From Bacteroidales bacterium (lineage in GTDB: Bacteria > Bacteroidota > Bacteroidia > Bacteroidales > UBA932): a DNA stretch of 64,000 nucleotides. Shown here one piece after another: positions 37,706-48,298 of this stretch. The translations under genes and the position numbers were made by a program. The stretch spans positions 148,571 to 212,570 of the forward strand of contig JAFRPW010000039.1 of NCBI GenBank assembly GCA_017428945.1. Direction: 5' to 3'. The first letter of the stretch is position 1. Each line of letters begins with the position of its first letter. A model generated the notes under the pieces. That model ran no database searches. It saw only the letters and a list, made by a program, of their open reading frames with translations, and was not told the origin of the DNA.

Positions 37706-38742
37706 TGAAGAAGTTCTTTCATAGGATAAAGGTCCTGATCCGGTGGATGTCCATCTGGATCAAACGAATCACGCGCTTCCTGGCCCATGATATCTGGTTC
37801 CTCAAGGAAGAGGATTTCACCAAGTGGAAAGGCCGTCTGGTCCGTGACCTCAAGACCGTGATCCTCATGTACAACACCTTCATCGACCAGAAGATAGGAT
37901 ACCAGATCACGGCCCTTGCCTACAGGAGCATGCTCTCCGTGGTTCCTGCAATTGCAATCGGGTTCTTCCTCACGGACGGCATAGGCCTCCGGGACAAATT
38001 CGCAGAGGTCCTGTACGCGAACCTCAGCTCCGACCAGCAGATAATCGACAGTCTGCTCCAGGCGGCCGACAACATTGTGGTCACTGCGGAATCGGGCCTG
38101 TTCGGCTTCCTGTCCATGGGCTCGTTCATCTGGATTGTACTGTCGCTTATGATGACGGTCCGGAGGGTGTTCAACAATGTCTGGAAGGTGGACAGGGAAC
38201 AGAGTTTCCTTAAAATGATAGGGGTAATCATAGGTATAACCATCCTTTCCCCTTTCGTGGTGATTCTTTTCTTCACCGGATCCGTGGTCTACTCAAATGT
38301 TCTGGACCTTCTTTTCCCCAGTCAGTTCTTCCTTTCCGGGGAGTTGAAGTCCTTCCTTTCATGGGTGCTGTTCGCCGCCCTGAGCGTACTTGTGATGGCG
38401 CTTATGTTCAAGTATATACCGGGAACCAAAGTTCAGATGAGACATGCGTTCAAAGGCGCGCTGGTCTCCGGCATAGCCTTTACCGCCGTGCAGTACCTTT
38501 ACCTTGAAACTCAGGTCATGGTTGCAAAGCAGAGTGCCATCTACGGCGTCCTGGCTGCGCTTCCGCTGTTCATGGTGTGGCTGAACCTTGGATGGACAAT
38601 CATGCTTTACGGCGCCGAGCTTTCATATGCCTTCCAGAATGTAGACAAGCACAGTGTCACCACTGAAGACATAGACAAGATGAACGAAGACGCTCTCCGT
38701 GCCCGCAGGAAGAGAATACAAAATACAATGAAGAAGATATGA
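37705..38742 (+). CDS. YihY/BrkB-family inner-membrane protein
   Basis: A 345-residue polytopic membrane protein. Six or so hydrophobic helices follow a 60-residue basic N-terminus. Family markers include ITALAYRSMLSVVPAIAIGF near the first helix, a central MMTVRRVFNNVWKV, and the C-terminal LPLFMVWLNLGWTIMLYGAELSYAF. The function of YihY proteins is unsettled; the old name ribonuclease BN is an error, and roles in transport or envelope biology have been suggested. Its last four bases overlap the rel start. Confidence 0.9.
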
Positions 38743-40973
38743 GTTTTTCCCAGTTCAACGAAGAAGATTTCCGGCTTATTGAGCAGGACTGGAAGGTTCT
38801 GGAGGAATCTGCATCCAGAAGGTGCGCTAATCCCCAGGAACTGGAAGTGGTGCGCCGGGCTTTCGACTTTGCCAATAATGCCCACATGAACGTGAGACGT
38901 CGCAGCGGTGAACCCTACATGATTCACCCCATAGCCGTGGCGCAGATTGTAGTGGACAATATCGGTCTGGGATATAAATCCATATCGGCAGCGCTCCTGC
39001 ACGATGTGGTGGAAGATACGGACTACACCGTAGAAGACATCAGGGAGAACTTCGGCGAGAAGATAGCCACCCTGGTGGACGGCCTCACAAAAATCAAGAA
39101 TGTCCTGGATACGGAGCAGAAGACAAAGGGTACAGATATCTCTCACGAAAGCCTCCAGGCAGAGAATTTCAAGCGTATTCTTCTGACGATGAATGACGAC
39201 GTCCGCGTTGTCCTGATAAAACTGGCGGACCGTCTTCACAACTGCCGTACAATCGAGCATATGCCGGAGCACAAGAGGGACAAGATCCTCTCCGAGACAA
39301 TGTTCATCTTCATCCCCCTTGCCCACCGGCTTGGCCTTTACAGCATAAAGAGCGAACTGGAAAACATATGGCTGAGGTACAAGGAGCCCGAGGCATACGA
39401 CGAGATTAAGGCCCGCATAGACCGTAGCGTGGTTGAAAAGGGCAAGGAGATGACCGATTTCTGCCTTCCTATAGAACAGGCCCTGAAGGACGTAGGATTC
39501 AACTTTGAGATTAAGAAAAGGGTCAAGACACCGTACTCTGCATGGCACAAGATGCAGGTAAAACAGATTCCCTTCGAGGAAGTCTATGACCTTTACGCCA
39601 TCCGTATAATCTTCGACCCCCAGACGCAGTCCAAGGAAACCGAAAGGGACCAGTGCTACAGGATCTTCTCCATTATCACCGGAATATACAGATATATGCC
39701 CGAGCGCCTCAGAGACTGGGTTAAAAGGCCAAAGTCCAACGGATATGAGGCTCTTCACTGCACCCTGCTCTCCCCTTCCGGCGTATGGGTGGAAGTCCAG
39801 ATACGTACCCGCCGTATGGACGATATTGCGGAAAAGGGTATCGCCGCACACTGGGCATACAAGAGGAACGGCTACATCGGAGAAGGAGAAAACGAGATGG
39901 ACCTCTGGCTGTCCCACATCAAGGAAATCCTGGTCAATCCCGACGTGAATGCCCTTGAGCTTCTGGACATTATCCATAACGACCTTACATCGGCAGAGAT
40001 ATATGTGTTCACGCCCATGGGAGAGCAGCGCACCATTCAGAAAGGCGCGACTGTCCTGGATTTTGCGTATCAGATCCATACTGAAATAGGCAATAAAGCC
40101 ATTGCCGCAAAGGTAAACCAGAGACTGGTGACCCTTAACCACGTACTCAAGACCGGCGACAAGGTGGAGATAATTACCGCGGAAGAAGGCCGGCCCCAGA
40201 ACGAATGGCTGTCTTTCGTCACCACTCACAGGGCCAGGACGGTCATTACAGACTATTTCAAGAACGAGCGCAGGCAAACCTGCGATTTTGGCCGCAAAAT
40301 GCTGGAGGGCCATCTGTCCTCGCTTGGTCTCGAGGCCGATGAATCCGCATTCCAGAAGCTGGAAGCCGCATTCGGCGCCGAGAACAGGGAAGACCTTTTC
40401 TTCAAGATTGGCATAGGAGAGTATTCTCTGAGCAACCTGGAGGGAAGGCTTGTGAACAAGGGAAACAAAGTGTCCTGGATACGCAGGGTCCTTGGAATAA
40501 GGGAGGAGGCCAGCCCAAAGCCGGAATCGGCCACCATCATCATTGGAACCGGAGCCAGATTCTCCATTGCCAGCTGCTGCAACCCCATCCCCGGAGACCC
40601 CGTAATCGGCTTCACCGCTCCCGACGGAACCATCACAGTACACAAGAAAAGCTGCAGCGTTGCGGAGAGCATTGCTGCCGTGCACGGAGACTGGGTTGTG
40701 GTCCCCAAGTGGCAGGACCAGACGGAAGACCAGTCCTTCCTTGTGCGCATCTCTCTACGAGGACTGGACCGAAAAGGCCTTTTGAACGAGATTACAAGTT
40801 ACCTGTCCGTTATTATGGGTATTAATATGAGGCAGCTTACACTCAAGGCCGATGGCGGGGTTTTTGAAGGATTCATAGACATGTATGTGAATTCAAAGGA
40901 TATACTGGAGAAGATGATAAAGAAGCTCACCTCCATAAATGGAATAGAAAACGTATCCCGGACTGCACTATGA
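38739..40973 (+). CDS. rel: RelA/SpoT-type (p)ppGpp synthetase/hydrolase
   Basis: A 744-residue stringent-response enzyme. The HD hydrolase domain holds HDVVED (residues 88-93) with upstream YMIHPIAVAQI, so ppGpp hydrolysis should be active. The synthetase domain shows RVKTPYSAWHKM, YDLYAIRIIFD and PKSNGYEALHCT. A TGS domain (VFTPMGEQRTIQKGATVLDFAYQIH), a middle region with conserved Cys-Cys-Asn-Pro, and a C-terminal ACT domain follow. It would set ppGpp in response to starvation. It overlaps both neighbours by four bases. Confidence 0.96.
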   Translation: MSFSQFNEEDFRLIEQDWKVLEESASRRCANPQELEVVRRAFDFANNAHMNVRRRSGEPYMIHPIAVAQIVVDNIGLGYKSISAALLHDVVEDTDYTVEDIRENFGEKIATLVDGLTKIKNVLDTEQKTKGTDISHESLQAENFKRILLTMNDDVRVVLIKLADRLHNCRTIEHMPEHKRDKILSETMFIFIPLAHRLGLYSIKSELENIWLRYKEPEAYDEIKARIDRSVVEKGKEMTDFCLPIEQALKDVGFNFEIKKRVKTPYSAWHKMQVKQIPFEEVYDLYAIRIIFDPQTQSKETERDQCYRIFSIITGIYRYMPERLRDWVKRPKSNGYEALHCTLLSPSGVWVEVQIRTRRMDDIAEKGIAAHWAYKRNGYIGEGENEMDLWLSHIKEILVNPDVNALELLDIIHNDLTSAEIYVFTPMGEQRTIQKGATVLDFAYQIHTEIGNKAIAAKVNQRLVTLNHVLKTGDKVEIITAEEGRPQNEWLSFVTTHRARTVITDYFKNERRQTCDFGRKMLEGHLSSLGLEADESAFQKLEAAFGAENREDLFFKIGIGEYSLSNLEGRLVNKGNKVSWIRRVLGIREEASPKPESATIIIGTGARFSIASCCNPIPGDPVIGFTAPDGTITVHKKSCSVAESIAAVHGDWVVVPKWQDQTEDQSFLVRISLRGLDRKGLLNEITSYLSVIMGINMRQLTLKADGGVFEGFIDMYVNSKDILEKMIKKLTSINGIENVSRTAL

Positions 40974-42766
40974 AGCTGAAAAAGTTCTTGCCCCTGATTC
41001 CTGCCGGTATGGTTCTGGCGGCCATGATGTTCCCTTCGGGCTGTGCAAATACAACCACGCCGCCTACGGGAGGGCCGAAGGATACAATTCCTCCGGAGAT
41101 TACAAAGATCTATCCCCTGCCGGGCGCCGTAAATATACCGGTCCACAAGACCAAGGTACGTTTTACCTTCAACGAGTATGTGAAGATAAAGGATGCAAAC
41201 GGAGTGTTCCTGTCCCCTCCTCTGGAGAAAAAGCCGAAGGCCGTAATTAAAGGAAAGAGCGTGGAGGTCACGTTCGAGAGCGACCTTGACTCCAATACCA
41301 CCTACACCCTTGACCTTACCGGCGCAATAGCGGACAATAACGAGGGCAACCTCTTCCAGGGTTATACCCTTGTGTTCTCTACGGGCAGCCAGATAGATTC
41401 CATGTGCCTTACCGGCATGGTACAGGACTGCAATACCCTTATGCCGCTGAAGGGCGCCACGGTGCTCCTGTACAAGGACCAGTCAGATTCCGCCGTCTTC
41501 CTCAAAAGGCCGGTTGCCGCAGCCAGGACCGACGACTGGGGCTACTTCAGCATACGCAACATCCAGGATACGGTATATCGCATATATGCCCTCAAGGATG
41601 CCAACAACAATAACATATACGAGCCGGAAAACGAGTCCGTAGCGTTCCTGGATACGCTGTTTCGCCCGCGCATCGTCTATAACGACAGCATCTACGAGTT
41701 CAAGAAGTTCGACATGAAGGACACCGCCCTCTGCCTTGCTCGTAAGACTGACATTGAACTTAACGTATTCCGTGAGAAGCCTACCAAGCAGATGATTGTG
41801 AAAAAGGAACGTGTGGGCCTGCGTACGGCTTATCTCACTTTCATGGCGCCGGGCACTGTAATCCACTCCATGCGCATTAAAGGCCTTCCCAAGGATAAAC
41901 TCATCTCCCAGTTCAATCCTGTCAGGGACTCCCTTGAACTATGGGTAAACGACCAGCGCAAGATGCCGGATACCCTTCAGCTTGTGATCAATTACGACAA
42001 GACGGACACCAACGGTGTCCTGAAGCCTACGGAAGAGACCGTAAAGCTTGCCCTGGACAAGAAACTCAGGGCGGAAATGATGAAGAGCACCTCTTCCCGC
42101 GACCGCAAGCACGAGGACACCATAGCAGTCATGACAACTACGGTGGATCCAACCACTATCGAGCAGTATGGATATCAGATAGAATTCAAGTATCCCCTGA
42201 TTGAGGAAGCCTGGGATTCCCTCAAGTTCCGCATGGTGAATCCTCGCCAGCAGGAGTCTGTCGGCAAGGTTAAGGTCACGAGGGATTCCACAAACCTCAG
42301 GAAGTACAGCGTGATGCCCGAGGAACCGTTCCAGACCGGTTACGACTATTTCCTTAAGATTCCCTACAGACGTTTCCGCGACATAAACGGTTTTTATAAC
42401 GACTCCACCGAGCTTAAGGTAACCCTCCCGACGGACGAAAAACTCAGTTCCATAACCCTGGAACTTTCAGGAGTAAACCAGAAGTATATAATCGACCTCC
42501 TGAACGACAAACGGAACAAGGTTATCCGTTCCTTCGTCGTCAAGGAAGACGGCCCCGTGGTTTTCCCTTATCTCAAGGCAGGTACCTACTGCATAAGGAT
42601 GACCCAGGATGTGAACAACAACAATCTTGTGGATACAGGTAACCTGCTTGAGAAGAAGCAGCCTGAAAAGGTGCGCTTCTTCAAGCTGGACGACCAGTTT
42701 ATGATCAAGGTCCTTGAAAAGGCAGAGATGGTCTGGACCGCAGACATGGAGGAACTGTTCAGATGA
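40970..42766 (+). CDS. Ig-like (Big_5-type) domain lipoprotein
   Basis: A 598-residue exported lipoprotein. The signal ends AAMMFPSGC, with Cys25 lipidated. Directly after come PPTGGPKDTIPPEI and a bacterial Ig-like domain (VRFTFNEYVKIKD, SVEVTFESDLDSNTTYTLDL) as in Bacteroidetes 'Ig-like domain-containing protein' families. Further beta-rich modules follow, including a carboxypeptidase-regulatory-like segment (CLTGMVQDCNTLMPLKGATVLLY) and LRKYSVMPEEPFQTGYDY near the C-terminus. The function is unknown, likely structural at the outer membrane. It overlaps rel at its start and the barrel gene at its end by four bases each. Confidence 0.8.
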   Translation: MKLKKFLPLIPAGMVLAAMMFPSGCANTTTPPTGGPKDTIPPEITKIYPLPGAVNIPVHKTKVRFTFNEYVKIKDANGVFLSPPLEKKPKAVIKGKSVEVTFESDLDSNTTYTLDLTGAIADNNEGNLFQGYTLVFSTGSQIDSMCLTGMVQDCNTLMPLKGATVLLYKDQSDSAVFLKRPVAAARTDDWGYFSIRNIQDTVYRIYALKDANNNNIYEPENESVAFLDTLFRPRIVYNDSIYEFKKFDMKDTALCLARKTDIELNVFREKPTKQMIVKKERVGLRTAYLTFMAPGTVIHSMRIKGLPKDKLISQFNPVRDSLELWVNDQRKMPDTLQLVINYDKTDTNGVLKPTEETVKLALDKKLRAEMMKSTSSRDRKHEDTIAVMTTTVDPTTIEQYGYQIEFKYPLIEEAWDSLKFRMVNPRQQESVGKVKVTRDSTNLRKYSVMPEEPFQTGYDYFLKIPYRRFRDINGFYNDSTELKVTLPTDEKLSSITLELSGVNQKYIIDLLNDKRNKVIRSFVVKEDGPVVFPYLKAGTYCIRMTQDVNNNNLVDTGNLLEKKQPEKVRFFKLDDQFMIKVLEKAEMVWTADMEELFR

Positions 42767-43614
42767 GGAAGCTTCTTCTCATAGTTCCGGCCCTGTTTGT
42801 CTGGGTCTCTGCCCAGGCCCAGATAGACCTGGACAAGGAGTTTTTCTCCCTTCCGGAAGAAGTTACGGGAGAGTATCTGGACAGCATGAAAATCCAGTCC
42901 GTGAAGCCAAACGACTACTGGGCCGTGGGTGTGTGGTGCGGAGCTTCACTTCAGTACGGATACTTCAATCCCCCCCGCTCCGTCAGATGGAACGTACAGT
43001 ATCCCGTGTATGGTTTCTCGTTTATCCGGCATTTTACCATGTTCGGCATTTTCCCCAATATGGGACTGGAGTTCGGCGCCCAGCAGAATTACGAGGGCTA
43101 TGAGTTCAAGGCCAATAAGGAGACCGGCAACCGCGCAACCGAGTCCGGCGCATATAAGGTCAATATAAAGGTGCCGGAGGTTTTTTTCCTTACACATTTC
43201 CACATAGACATGGCCGACCGCTTCAAGATTCTGGCAAAGATTGGCCTTTACGGCGGCTACAGGCAGTCTATAGAACGTGTTCTGGAGTCCTACTACGAGC
43301 AGTCATCCTATGCGCAGTATGTCAATGAGTTCAGGGATTACGACAAACGCTGGACCTATGGCGTCCAGGGCGGCCTGGGTCTTGGTCTTATGCTGGATCC
43401 TTTTGAGTTCCACCTCAGCGTCCAGGTAAAATGGGGCTGGGAATCGTTCTGGAAACCGGACTATGCAAGCCCTTATTATTACCGCTTTGCCTATCCCCTG
43501 GACCTGGCACCTACTTTCGGTATCTATTATCAGCTTAGCCCCCGTCACGGTCACACACGCTCACAGCTGAAGAAAATGGCAAAGGAAATAGTGAATTATC
43601 GTTCTGCAGAATGA
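42763..43614 (+). CDS. Predicted outer-membrane beta-barrel protein (PorT-like size)
   Basis: A 283-residue exported protein. The signal peptide MRKLLLIVPALFVWVSAQAQ is followed by alternating aromatic strands (WAVGVWCGASLQYGYFNP, WNVQYPVYGFSFIRHF, FKILAKIGLYGGYRQS, FEFHLSVQVKWGWESFW, LAPTFGIYYQLS). This suggests an 8-12-stranded small barrel. I cannot name the family with certainty. Overlaps of four bases with the Ig-like lipoprotein upstream and ispG downstream make coupled expression nearly certain; a physical partnership of barrel and lipoprotein is plausible. Confidence 0.7.
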   Translation: MRKLLLIVPALFVWVSAQAQIDLDKEFFSLPEEVTGEYLDSMKIQSVKPNDYWAVGVWCGASLQYGYFNPPRSVRWNVQYPVYGFSFIRHFTMFGIFPNMGLEFGAQQNYEGYEFKANKETGNRATESGAYKVNIKVPEVFFLTHFHIDMADRFKILAKIGLYGGYRQSIERVLESYYEQSSYAQYVNEFRDYDKRWTYGVQGGLGLGLMLDPFEFHLSVQVKWGWESFWKPDYASPYYYRFAYPLDLAPTFGIYYQLSPRHGHTRSQLKKMAKEIVNYRSAE

Positions 43615-44849
43615 AAACCCTCACAGTAAAAGTTGGCGACGTCCTCATTGGCAGCGCCCATCCCATTGTCGTGCAGACAATGTGCAACACCCCTACCTCT
43701 GACATTGAAGCCACGCTTGCCCAGTGCCGCAGGCTTGCAGCAGCGGGCTCTCAGCTTATAAGGATAACCGTTCCTTCCCTCTCCGATGTTCCTCACATAG
43801 GCGAAATACGCTCCACATTGCGGGCAGAGGGCATCTTTACTCCTATTGTGGCCGATGTCCACTTCTCTGCGGAGATAGCAAAAGCACTTGTCCCGGTTGT
43901 GGATAAAATCCGCATTAACCCGGGCAATTTCCATCCGGACCACCAGAGAGCCCGTGAGCTCTTTGGGGAATTCCTGGACCTCTGCAAAGAACATGGAAAG
44001 GCCATGAGGATAGGCCTCAATCATGGTTCTCTTGGAAAATATATCATAGAGAAATACGGCAATACCCCTCAGGCAATGGCCCTGGCTGCAATGGAATGGG
44101 TAAGGATGTGTATTGACAAGGAGTTCTACAATGCCGTAGTGTCTCTGAAGGCCTCCAATACCGTTGTCATGGTGGAGGCATACCGTGCGCTTTCGCAGAT
44201 GATGCAGCAGGAGGGTGTGGTTTTCCCCCTTCATGTTGGCGTAACAGAGGCAGGAAACGGCGACAGCGGCCGCATCAAGAGCAGCGTTGCCATTTCCACC
44301 CTTCTTTCCGAGGGCATAGGAAATACAATCCGCGTTTCCCTTACAGAACCGCCGGAGAACGAGCTCCCAGTAGCTCAGTATCTTGCCCACAGGTATTCGG
44401 GAGCACCGGCTCCTGCTCTTTCGGAAAGGGAGGAACTTATCCTCAAAGCATCCTGTGACTGGGGCGCTCCCCTCCTGAACAGGGAGGTTGACGATGTCCC
44501 CATAGAGGACCAGTACCTCAAGGACGAGCTTCTGCAGGCCTGCAGGCGCCGTTTTTACAAGCCGGAGTATATTGCATGCCCCGGCTGTGGACGCACCAGA
44601 TATGACCTTGAAAACACCTTTAACAAGGTAAAGGAAGCCACGGCCGGCTTCAGAGACATAGTAATTGCCGTTATGGGCTGCATTGTGAACGGCCCCGGGG
44701 AAATGGCCGATGCGGATTACGGATACGTTGGCGAAGGTGACGGCCTTGTTACATTATATAAAGGAAAAAGCCCCGTCCTCCGTCACATTCCGGAGAGCGA
44801 GGCCGTTCAGAAGCTTGTAGACCTTATCCGTTCAAATCTGGCAGAATAG
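43611..44849 (+). CDS. ispG: (E)-4-hydroxy-3-methylbut-2-enyl-diphosphate synthase, short form
   Basis: A 412-residue iron-sulfur enzyme of the MEP isoprenoid pathway, turning MEcPP into HMBPP. The TIM-barrel part (VQTMCNTPTSDIEATLAQC, RINPGNF, RIGLNHGSL, VEAYRAL) is followed by the cluster domain with Cys323 and Cys326 (CPGCGRT), Cys357 (GCIVNGPGE) and the liganding Glu364. Sequence style is that of the Bacteroidetes/plant type, which normally carries an extra roughly 250-residue A* domain between barrel and cluster domain. Here only about 60 residues lie there. The 3' end overlaps the convergent psd gene by 26 bases. Confidence 0.94.
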   Translation: MKTLTVKVGDVLIGSAHPIVVQTMCNTPTSDIEATLAQCRRLAAAGSQLIRITVPSLSDVPHIGEIRSTLRAEGIFTPIVADVHFSAEIAKALVPVVDKIRINPGNFHPDHQRARELFGEFLDLCKEHGKAMRIGLNHGSLGKYIIEKYGNTPQAMALAAMEWVRMCIDKEFYNAVVSLKASNTVVMVEAYRALSQMMQQEGVVFPLHVGVTEAGNGDSGRIKSSVAISTLLSEGIGNTIRVSLTEPPENELPVAQYLAHRYSGAPAPALSEREELILKASCDWGAPLLNREVDDVPIEDQYLKDELLQACRRRFYKPEYIACPGCGRTRYDLENTFNKVKEATAGFRDIVIAVMGCIVNGPGEMADADYGYVGEGDGLVTLYKGKSPVLRHIPESEAVQKLVDLIRSNLAE

Positions 44850-45504
44850 CGAGGACGGATTCCACCGCCTTCACTTTGTCCCCTACCTTTACTTTTATTT
44901 CCGCATCCAGCGGAATGAAATGGTCTATCCTGGACCCGAACTTGATAACGCCGCACTGGTCTCCGCGGTTTTCCATGTTGCCGGGTTCCGAGTATGCTAC
45001 AATCCTTCTGGCGAAGGTTCCGGCTATCTGCTTGAACAGAACCTGTCCGTACTCGTTTTCAAGGCAGGAAGAGGCGTGCTCGTTCTTTTCCGAGGACTTT
45101 GGGTGGAATGCAAGCAGGTACTTCCCCGGGTGGTACTGGTAATAGACAACCCTGCCGTTAATGGGCCAGAAGTTGCAGTGAACGTCGAAGAAATCCATGT
45201 AGACAGACACCTGGATGCACTCCTTCTTAAGGTATTCTTTCTCGAAGACCTTTTCCACAATGACCACCTTGCCATCTGCGACCGACGTTACAAGACGGTT
45301 GTTATGGGCGTCGGGGGCGGTGCGGTTGGGAACCCTGAAAAAGTAGGTTATAAAGGCCATGAAGCCCACCAGGAGCACTGCAATGGGAATGCAGATCCAC
45401 AGGTTGTGGATTAAATAAGTGGTAAGGAAAATAAGTCCGGCGCAGATGCACCAGCTTGTAAAGATGGTGCCGTAGGAGTCGCTGTCAATCTTGATCCATT
45501 TCAT
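44824..45504 (-). CDS. psd: Phosphatidylserine decarboxylase proenzyme (short type)
   Basis: A 226-residue enzyme that makes phosphatidylethanolamine from phosphatidylserine at the inner membrane. Two N-terminal hydrophobic segments (FTSWCICAGLIFLTTYLI, WICIPIAVLLVGFMAFITYFF) anchor it. The catalytic domain includes SVYMDFFDVHCNFWPINGRV and the self-cleavage site FGSR near residue 190, where Gly-Ser scission creates the pyruvoyl group. It overlaps cdsA by four bases, pairing the first and last parts of PE synthesis; pssA is not in the window. Confidence 0.93.
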   Translation of the reverse strand: MKWIKIDSDSYGTIFTSWCICAGLIFLTTYLIHNLWICIPIAVLLVGFMAFITYFFRVPNRTAPDAHNNRLVTSVADGKVVIVEKVFEKEYLKKECIQVSVYMDFFDVHCNFWPINGRVVYYQYHPGKYLLAFHPKSSEKNEHASSCLENEYGQVLFKQIAGTFARRIVAYSEPGNMENRGDQCGVIKFGSRIDHFIPLDAEIKVKVGDKVKAVESVLAILPDLNG

Positions 45505-46328
45505 ACCAGTCCGTTTATTGCTAAATAGATAAAACCGGCGGGGATTGCAAATATAGCGCTGTCAAAACGGTCCAGAAGGCCGCCGTGACCGGGGATTATT
45601 GTACCGGAGTCCTTGTAGCCGAAAGTGCGTTTCCACTGGGACTCGAAGAGGTCTCCGAACACTCCCAGGACATTCATTATCACTGCCAGCAGGAGGCAGT
45701 GCCAGATGGGGAAGGGAAACATGTCCACCCACCAGAGTATAACCGATGTTACCAGAGCCAGAAACAGTCCGCCCCAGAACCCGGCCCACGATTTCTTGGG
45801 AGAGATGCTTGGGAAAAGCTTTTTTCCGCCTTTCTGGCCAAACAGCATCCCGAAGCAGTATGCGCCTACGTCGGAAGCCCAGATGATGCAGAAAAACGCT
45901 ACCATCAGTATGCCCTTGAAAGTACCCTCGCGGAACACCACGAAGTTTGTCATGGCAAGCGGAGCGGCTACGTAGAGGATACCGGTGTAGAGGAAGGAAT
46001 TAAGCTTGAATTCCGTCTTGTCCTTCTCCAGGATGGTGGCAATCATAAGGGCGAGCAGCAGAAGTATGTTGACTCCTATGAGCTGTTGCGGCAGTCCGTA
46101 TCCCACTATGCCCAGGACGGTGAGGAACAGGCAGGCGCCAAGTGCAATTGCAATGTACTGTGCTGTTTTGTAATTGTTCCCCATGCTCATCCTGTAGAAC
46201 TCCCACATCATGACAACCGTCATGAACAGGAACAGGACAGAATAAGCGATTGGATGAAAGAGGAGCCCTCCCAGCATTATTGCCAGGAAAAGGACTCCGA
46301 AAATGGTGCGCTTAACTGTTGTATTCAT
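45501..46328 (-). CDS. cdsA: Phosphatidate cytidylyltransferase
   Basis: A 275-residue polytopic membrane enzyme that makes CDP-diacylglycerol from phosphatidate and CTP. About seven hydrophobic helices are seen. The C-terminal family signature is complete: GDLFESQWKRTFGYKDSG followed by IIPGHGGLLDRFDS, and SPKKSWAGFWGG upstream. It overlaps ftsH by four bases at its start and psd by four at its end, so these genes form one transcript. Confidence 0.96.
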   Translation of the reverse strand: MNTTVKRTIFGVLFLAIMLGGLLFHPIAYSVLFLFMTVVMMWEFYRMSMGNNYKTAQYIAIALGACLFLTVLGIVGYGLPQQLIGVNILLLLALMIATILEKDKTEFKLNSFLYTGILYVAAPLAMTNFVVFREGTFKGILMVAFFCIIWASDVGAYCFGMLFGQKGGKKLFPSISPKKSWAGFWGGLFLALVTSVILWWVDMFPFPIWHCLLLAVIMNVLGVFGDLFESQWKRTFGYKDSGTIIPGHGGLLDRFDSAIFAIPAGFIYLAINGLV

Positions 46329-48292
46329 TTCTCATTATCCTCGAAGCGGTCTTCCTCCGCGGGTTTTGCCTTGGGGCCCAGAATCTTTTCTATGTCTTCT
46401 GCAAAGATAACCTCTTTTTCAAGAAGAAGCGCTCCAAGCTGCATGAACTGTTCCTTGTGGTCTGTGATTATCTTCAGGGAACGTTTGTGAACGTTGTCCA
46501 CGATGGATTTCACTTCCTGATCCATCAGTTCTGCGGTTTTCTCCGAGTACGGCTTTACAAGGTTGTAGCCGCTTGCGCCGGTGGAATCGTAGAAAGACAG
46601 GGGGCCGATCTTGCTGCTCATGCCCATATACTGGACCATGCCATAGGCCATGCGGGTCATGCGCTCAAGGTCGTTGAGGGCGCCGGAGGAGATTTCTCCG
46701 TCGAGGACTTCCTCTGCGGCGCGCCCGCCTATGAGCATGCACATCTTGTCTATCATCGCAGTCTGGGTCCAGTTCTTGCGCTCTTCCGGCAGACTCCAGG
46801 TAAGGCCAAGGGCGTTGCCGCGAGGGATTATGCTCACTTTGAATACCGGGTCTGCATAAGGGAGAAGCCACCCTACAAGTGCGTGACCGGCCTCGTGATA
46901 TGCCGTCCTGCGCTTTTCCGCGGGGGTAAGAATGGTGTTGGACTTCCTTTCAAGGCCGCCGATGATGCGGTCTACCGCATCCAGGAAATCCTGCTGCAGG
47001 ACTTCCTTGTGGTCCCTTCTGGCAGCGGTGAGGGCGGCCTCGTTGCATACATTTGCGATGTCTGCTCCGGAGAATCCTGGAGTATGCTTGGCCATAAACT
47101 CAACGTCGAAGTCTTCTCCCAGCTTAATGCCGCGAAGGTGTACCTTGAATATCTCTTCCCTTTCCTTGAGTTCCGGAAGCTCCACATGAATCTGGCGGTC
47201 GAAGCGGCCGGCTCGCATGAGGGCCTGGTCAAGGATATCTGCACGGTTGGTGGCTGCAAGTACGATGACTCCGCTGTTGGTTCCAAAGCCGTCCATCTCC
47301 GTAAGCAGCTGGTTAAGGGTATTCTCGCGCTCGTCATTGGAGGAGAAACCTCCGTTCTTGGCTCGGGCGCGGCCCACGGCGTCTATTTCGTCGATAAAGA
47401 CTATGCAGGGAGCCTTCTCCTTTGCCTGGCGGAAGAGGTCACGTACACGGGAAGCACCCACGCCTACGAACATCTCTACGAAGTCCGATCCCGAAATCGA
47501 GAAGAAAGGGACGTTGGCTTCACCTGCCACGGCCTTGGCAAGGAGGGTCTTGCCTGTGCCGGGAGGGCCAACCAGAAGCGCGCCCTTGGGAATCTTTCCG
47601 CCCAGCGATGTGTACTTTTTGGGGTTCTTGAGAAAGTCCACAATCTCCATTACCTCTTCCTTTGCCCCGTACAGTCCTGCAACGTCCTTGAACGTTACCT
47701 TGACATCACCTTTTTCCGTTTCACGTGCCGTGGACTTGCCTGTGTTGAAGGGATTGAAGCCGCCGGCTCCGCCAGGACCGCCGCCCGGACCTCTGTTCAT
47801 TCCGCGGAACATGAACACCCAGAACAGGATTAGGATAAGGAGGGGCAGTATCATCTGGAAAATGTCCCCCCAGACGTGCTCCTGGTTCTTCATTACCAGT
47901 TTGAAGCGGTCCTGGGCCTCCAGCTGGGCGTTCAGAGCACCGAAGGTAGTCTCGGGGTCGAACTTTGTGGATACCAGGAAATAGAAATGCGGAGCCCTTC
48001 TTGGAGGGACGCCACCGCGGAAGAGGTCCGTGTACTTTGCAAGGCGTTCCGGGCGTACTTTAACTTCTCCCTTGAAATCGTTCCTTACGAAGACTATTTC
48101 CTGTACGTCTCCTGAACTGACCATTTCCTGGACCTGATCCCATTCTATCTTGGCGGGTTCCGATGACCCCTGGTTCCTGAACAACATATAACCTATTCCC
48201 AGGAATATCAGGAGATATATCCAGGAAAGGTTTAGAGTGAATGAGAATACTTTCTTTCCGTTCTTGTCGGAATTCTTCTTCTTGTCTGCCAT
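46325..48292 (-). CDS. ftsH: ATP-dependent zinc metalloprotease FtsH
   Basis: A 655-residue membrane-anchored AAA protease for quality control of membrane and regulatory proteins. Two membrane helices lie at residues 18-37 and 145-162 around a periplasmic domain. A Gly/Pro linker follows. The AAA domain has Walker A GPPGTGKT (242-249), Walker B VFIDEID (298-304) and the SRH with AGRFDRQ. The zinc protease site is HEAGH (466-470). It sits directly between rsfS and the phospholipid genes; in E. coli FtsH controls lipid A synthesis, so a link with cdsA/psd here is suggestive but inferred. Confidence 0.97.
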   Translation of the reverse strand: MADKKKNSDKNGKKVFSFTLNLSWIYLLIFLGIGYMLFRNQGSSEPAKIEWDQVQEMVSSGDVQEIVFVRNDFKGEVKVRPERLAKYTDLFRGGVPPRRAPHFYFLVSTKFDPETTFGALNAQLEAQDRFKLVMKNQEHVWGDIFQMILPLLILILFWVFMFRGMNRGPGGGPGGAGGFNPFNTGKSTARETEKGDVKVTFKDVAGLYGAKEEVMEIVDFLKNPKKYTSLGGKIPKGALLVGPPGTGKTLLAKAVAGEANVPFFSISGSDFVEMFVGVGASRVRDLFRQAKEKAPCIVFIDEIDAVGRARAKNGGFSSNDERENTLNQLLTEMDGFGTNSGVIVLAATNRADILDQALMRAGRFDRQIHVELPELKEREEIFKVHLRGIKLGEDFDVEFMAKHTPGFSGADIANVCNEAALTAARRDHKEVLQQDFLDAVDRIIGGLERKSNTILTPAEKRRTAYHEAGHALVGWLLPYADPVFKVSIIPRGNALGLTWSLPEERKNWTQTAMIDKMCMLIGGRAAEEVLDGEISSGALNDLERMTRMAYGMVQYMGMSSKIGPLSFYDSTGASGYNLVKPYSEKTAELMDQEVKSIVDNVHKRSLKIITDHKEQFMQLGALLLEKEVIFAEDIEKILGPKAKPAEEDRFEDNEK

Positions 48293-48298
48293 CTGGCT

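Noticed and set aside
38607-40685. A long open frame antisense to rel (about 690 codons)
   Set aside because: It mirrors the GC-rich third positions of rel, its product has no recognisable motif, and rel is certain. The same holds for the long antisense frames opposite valS (2011-3276) and ligA (35648-36766).
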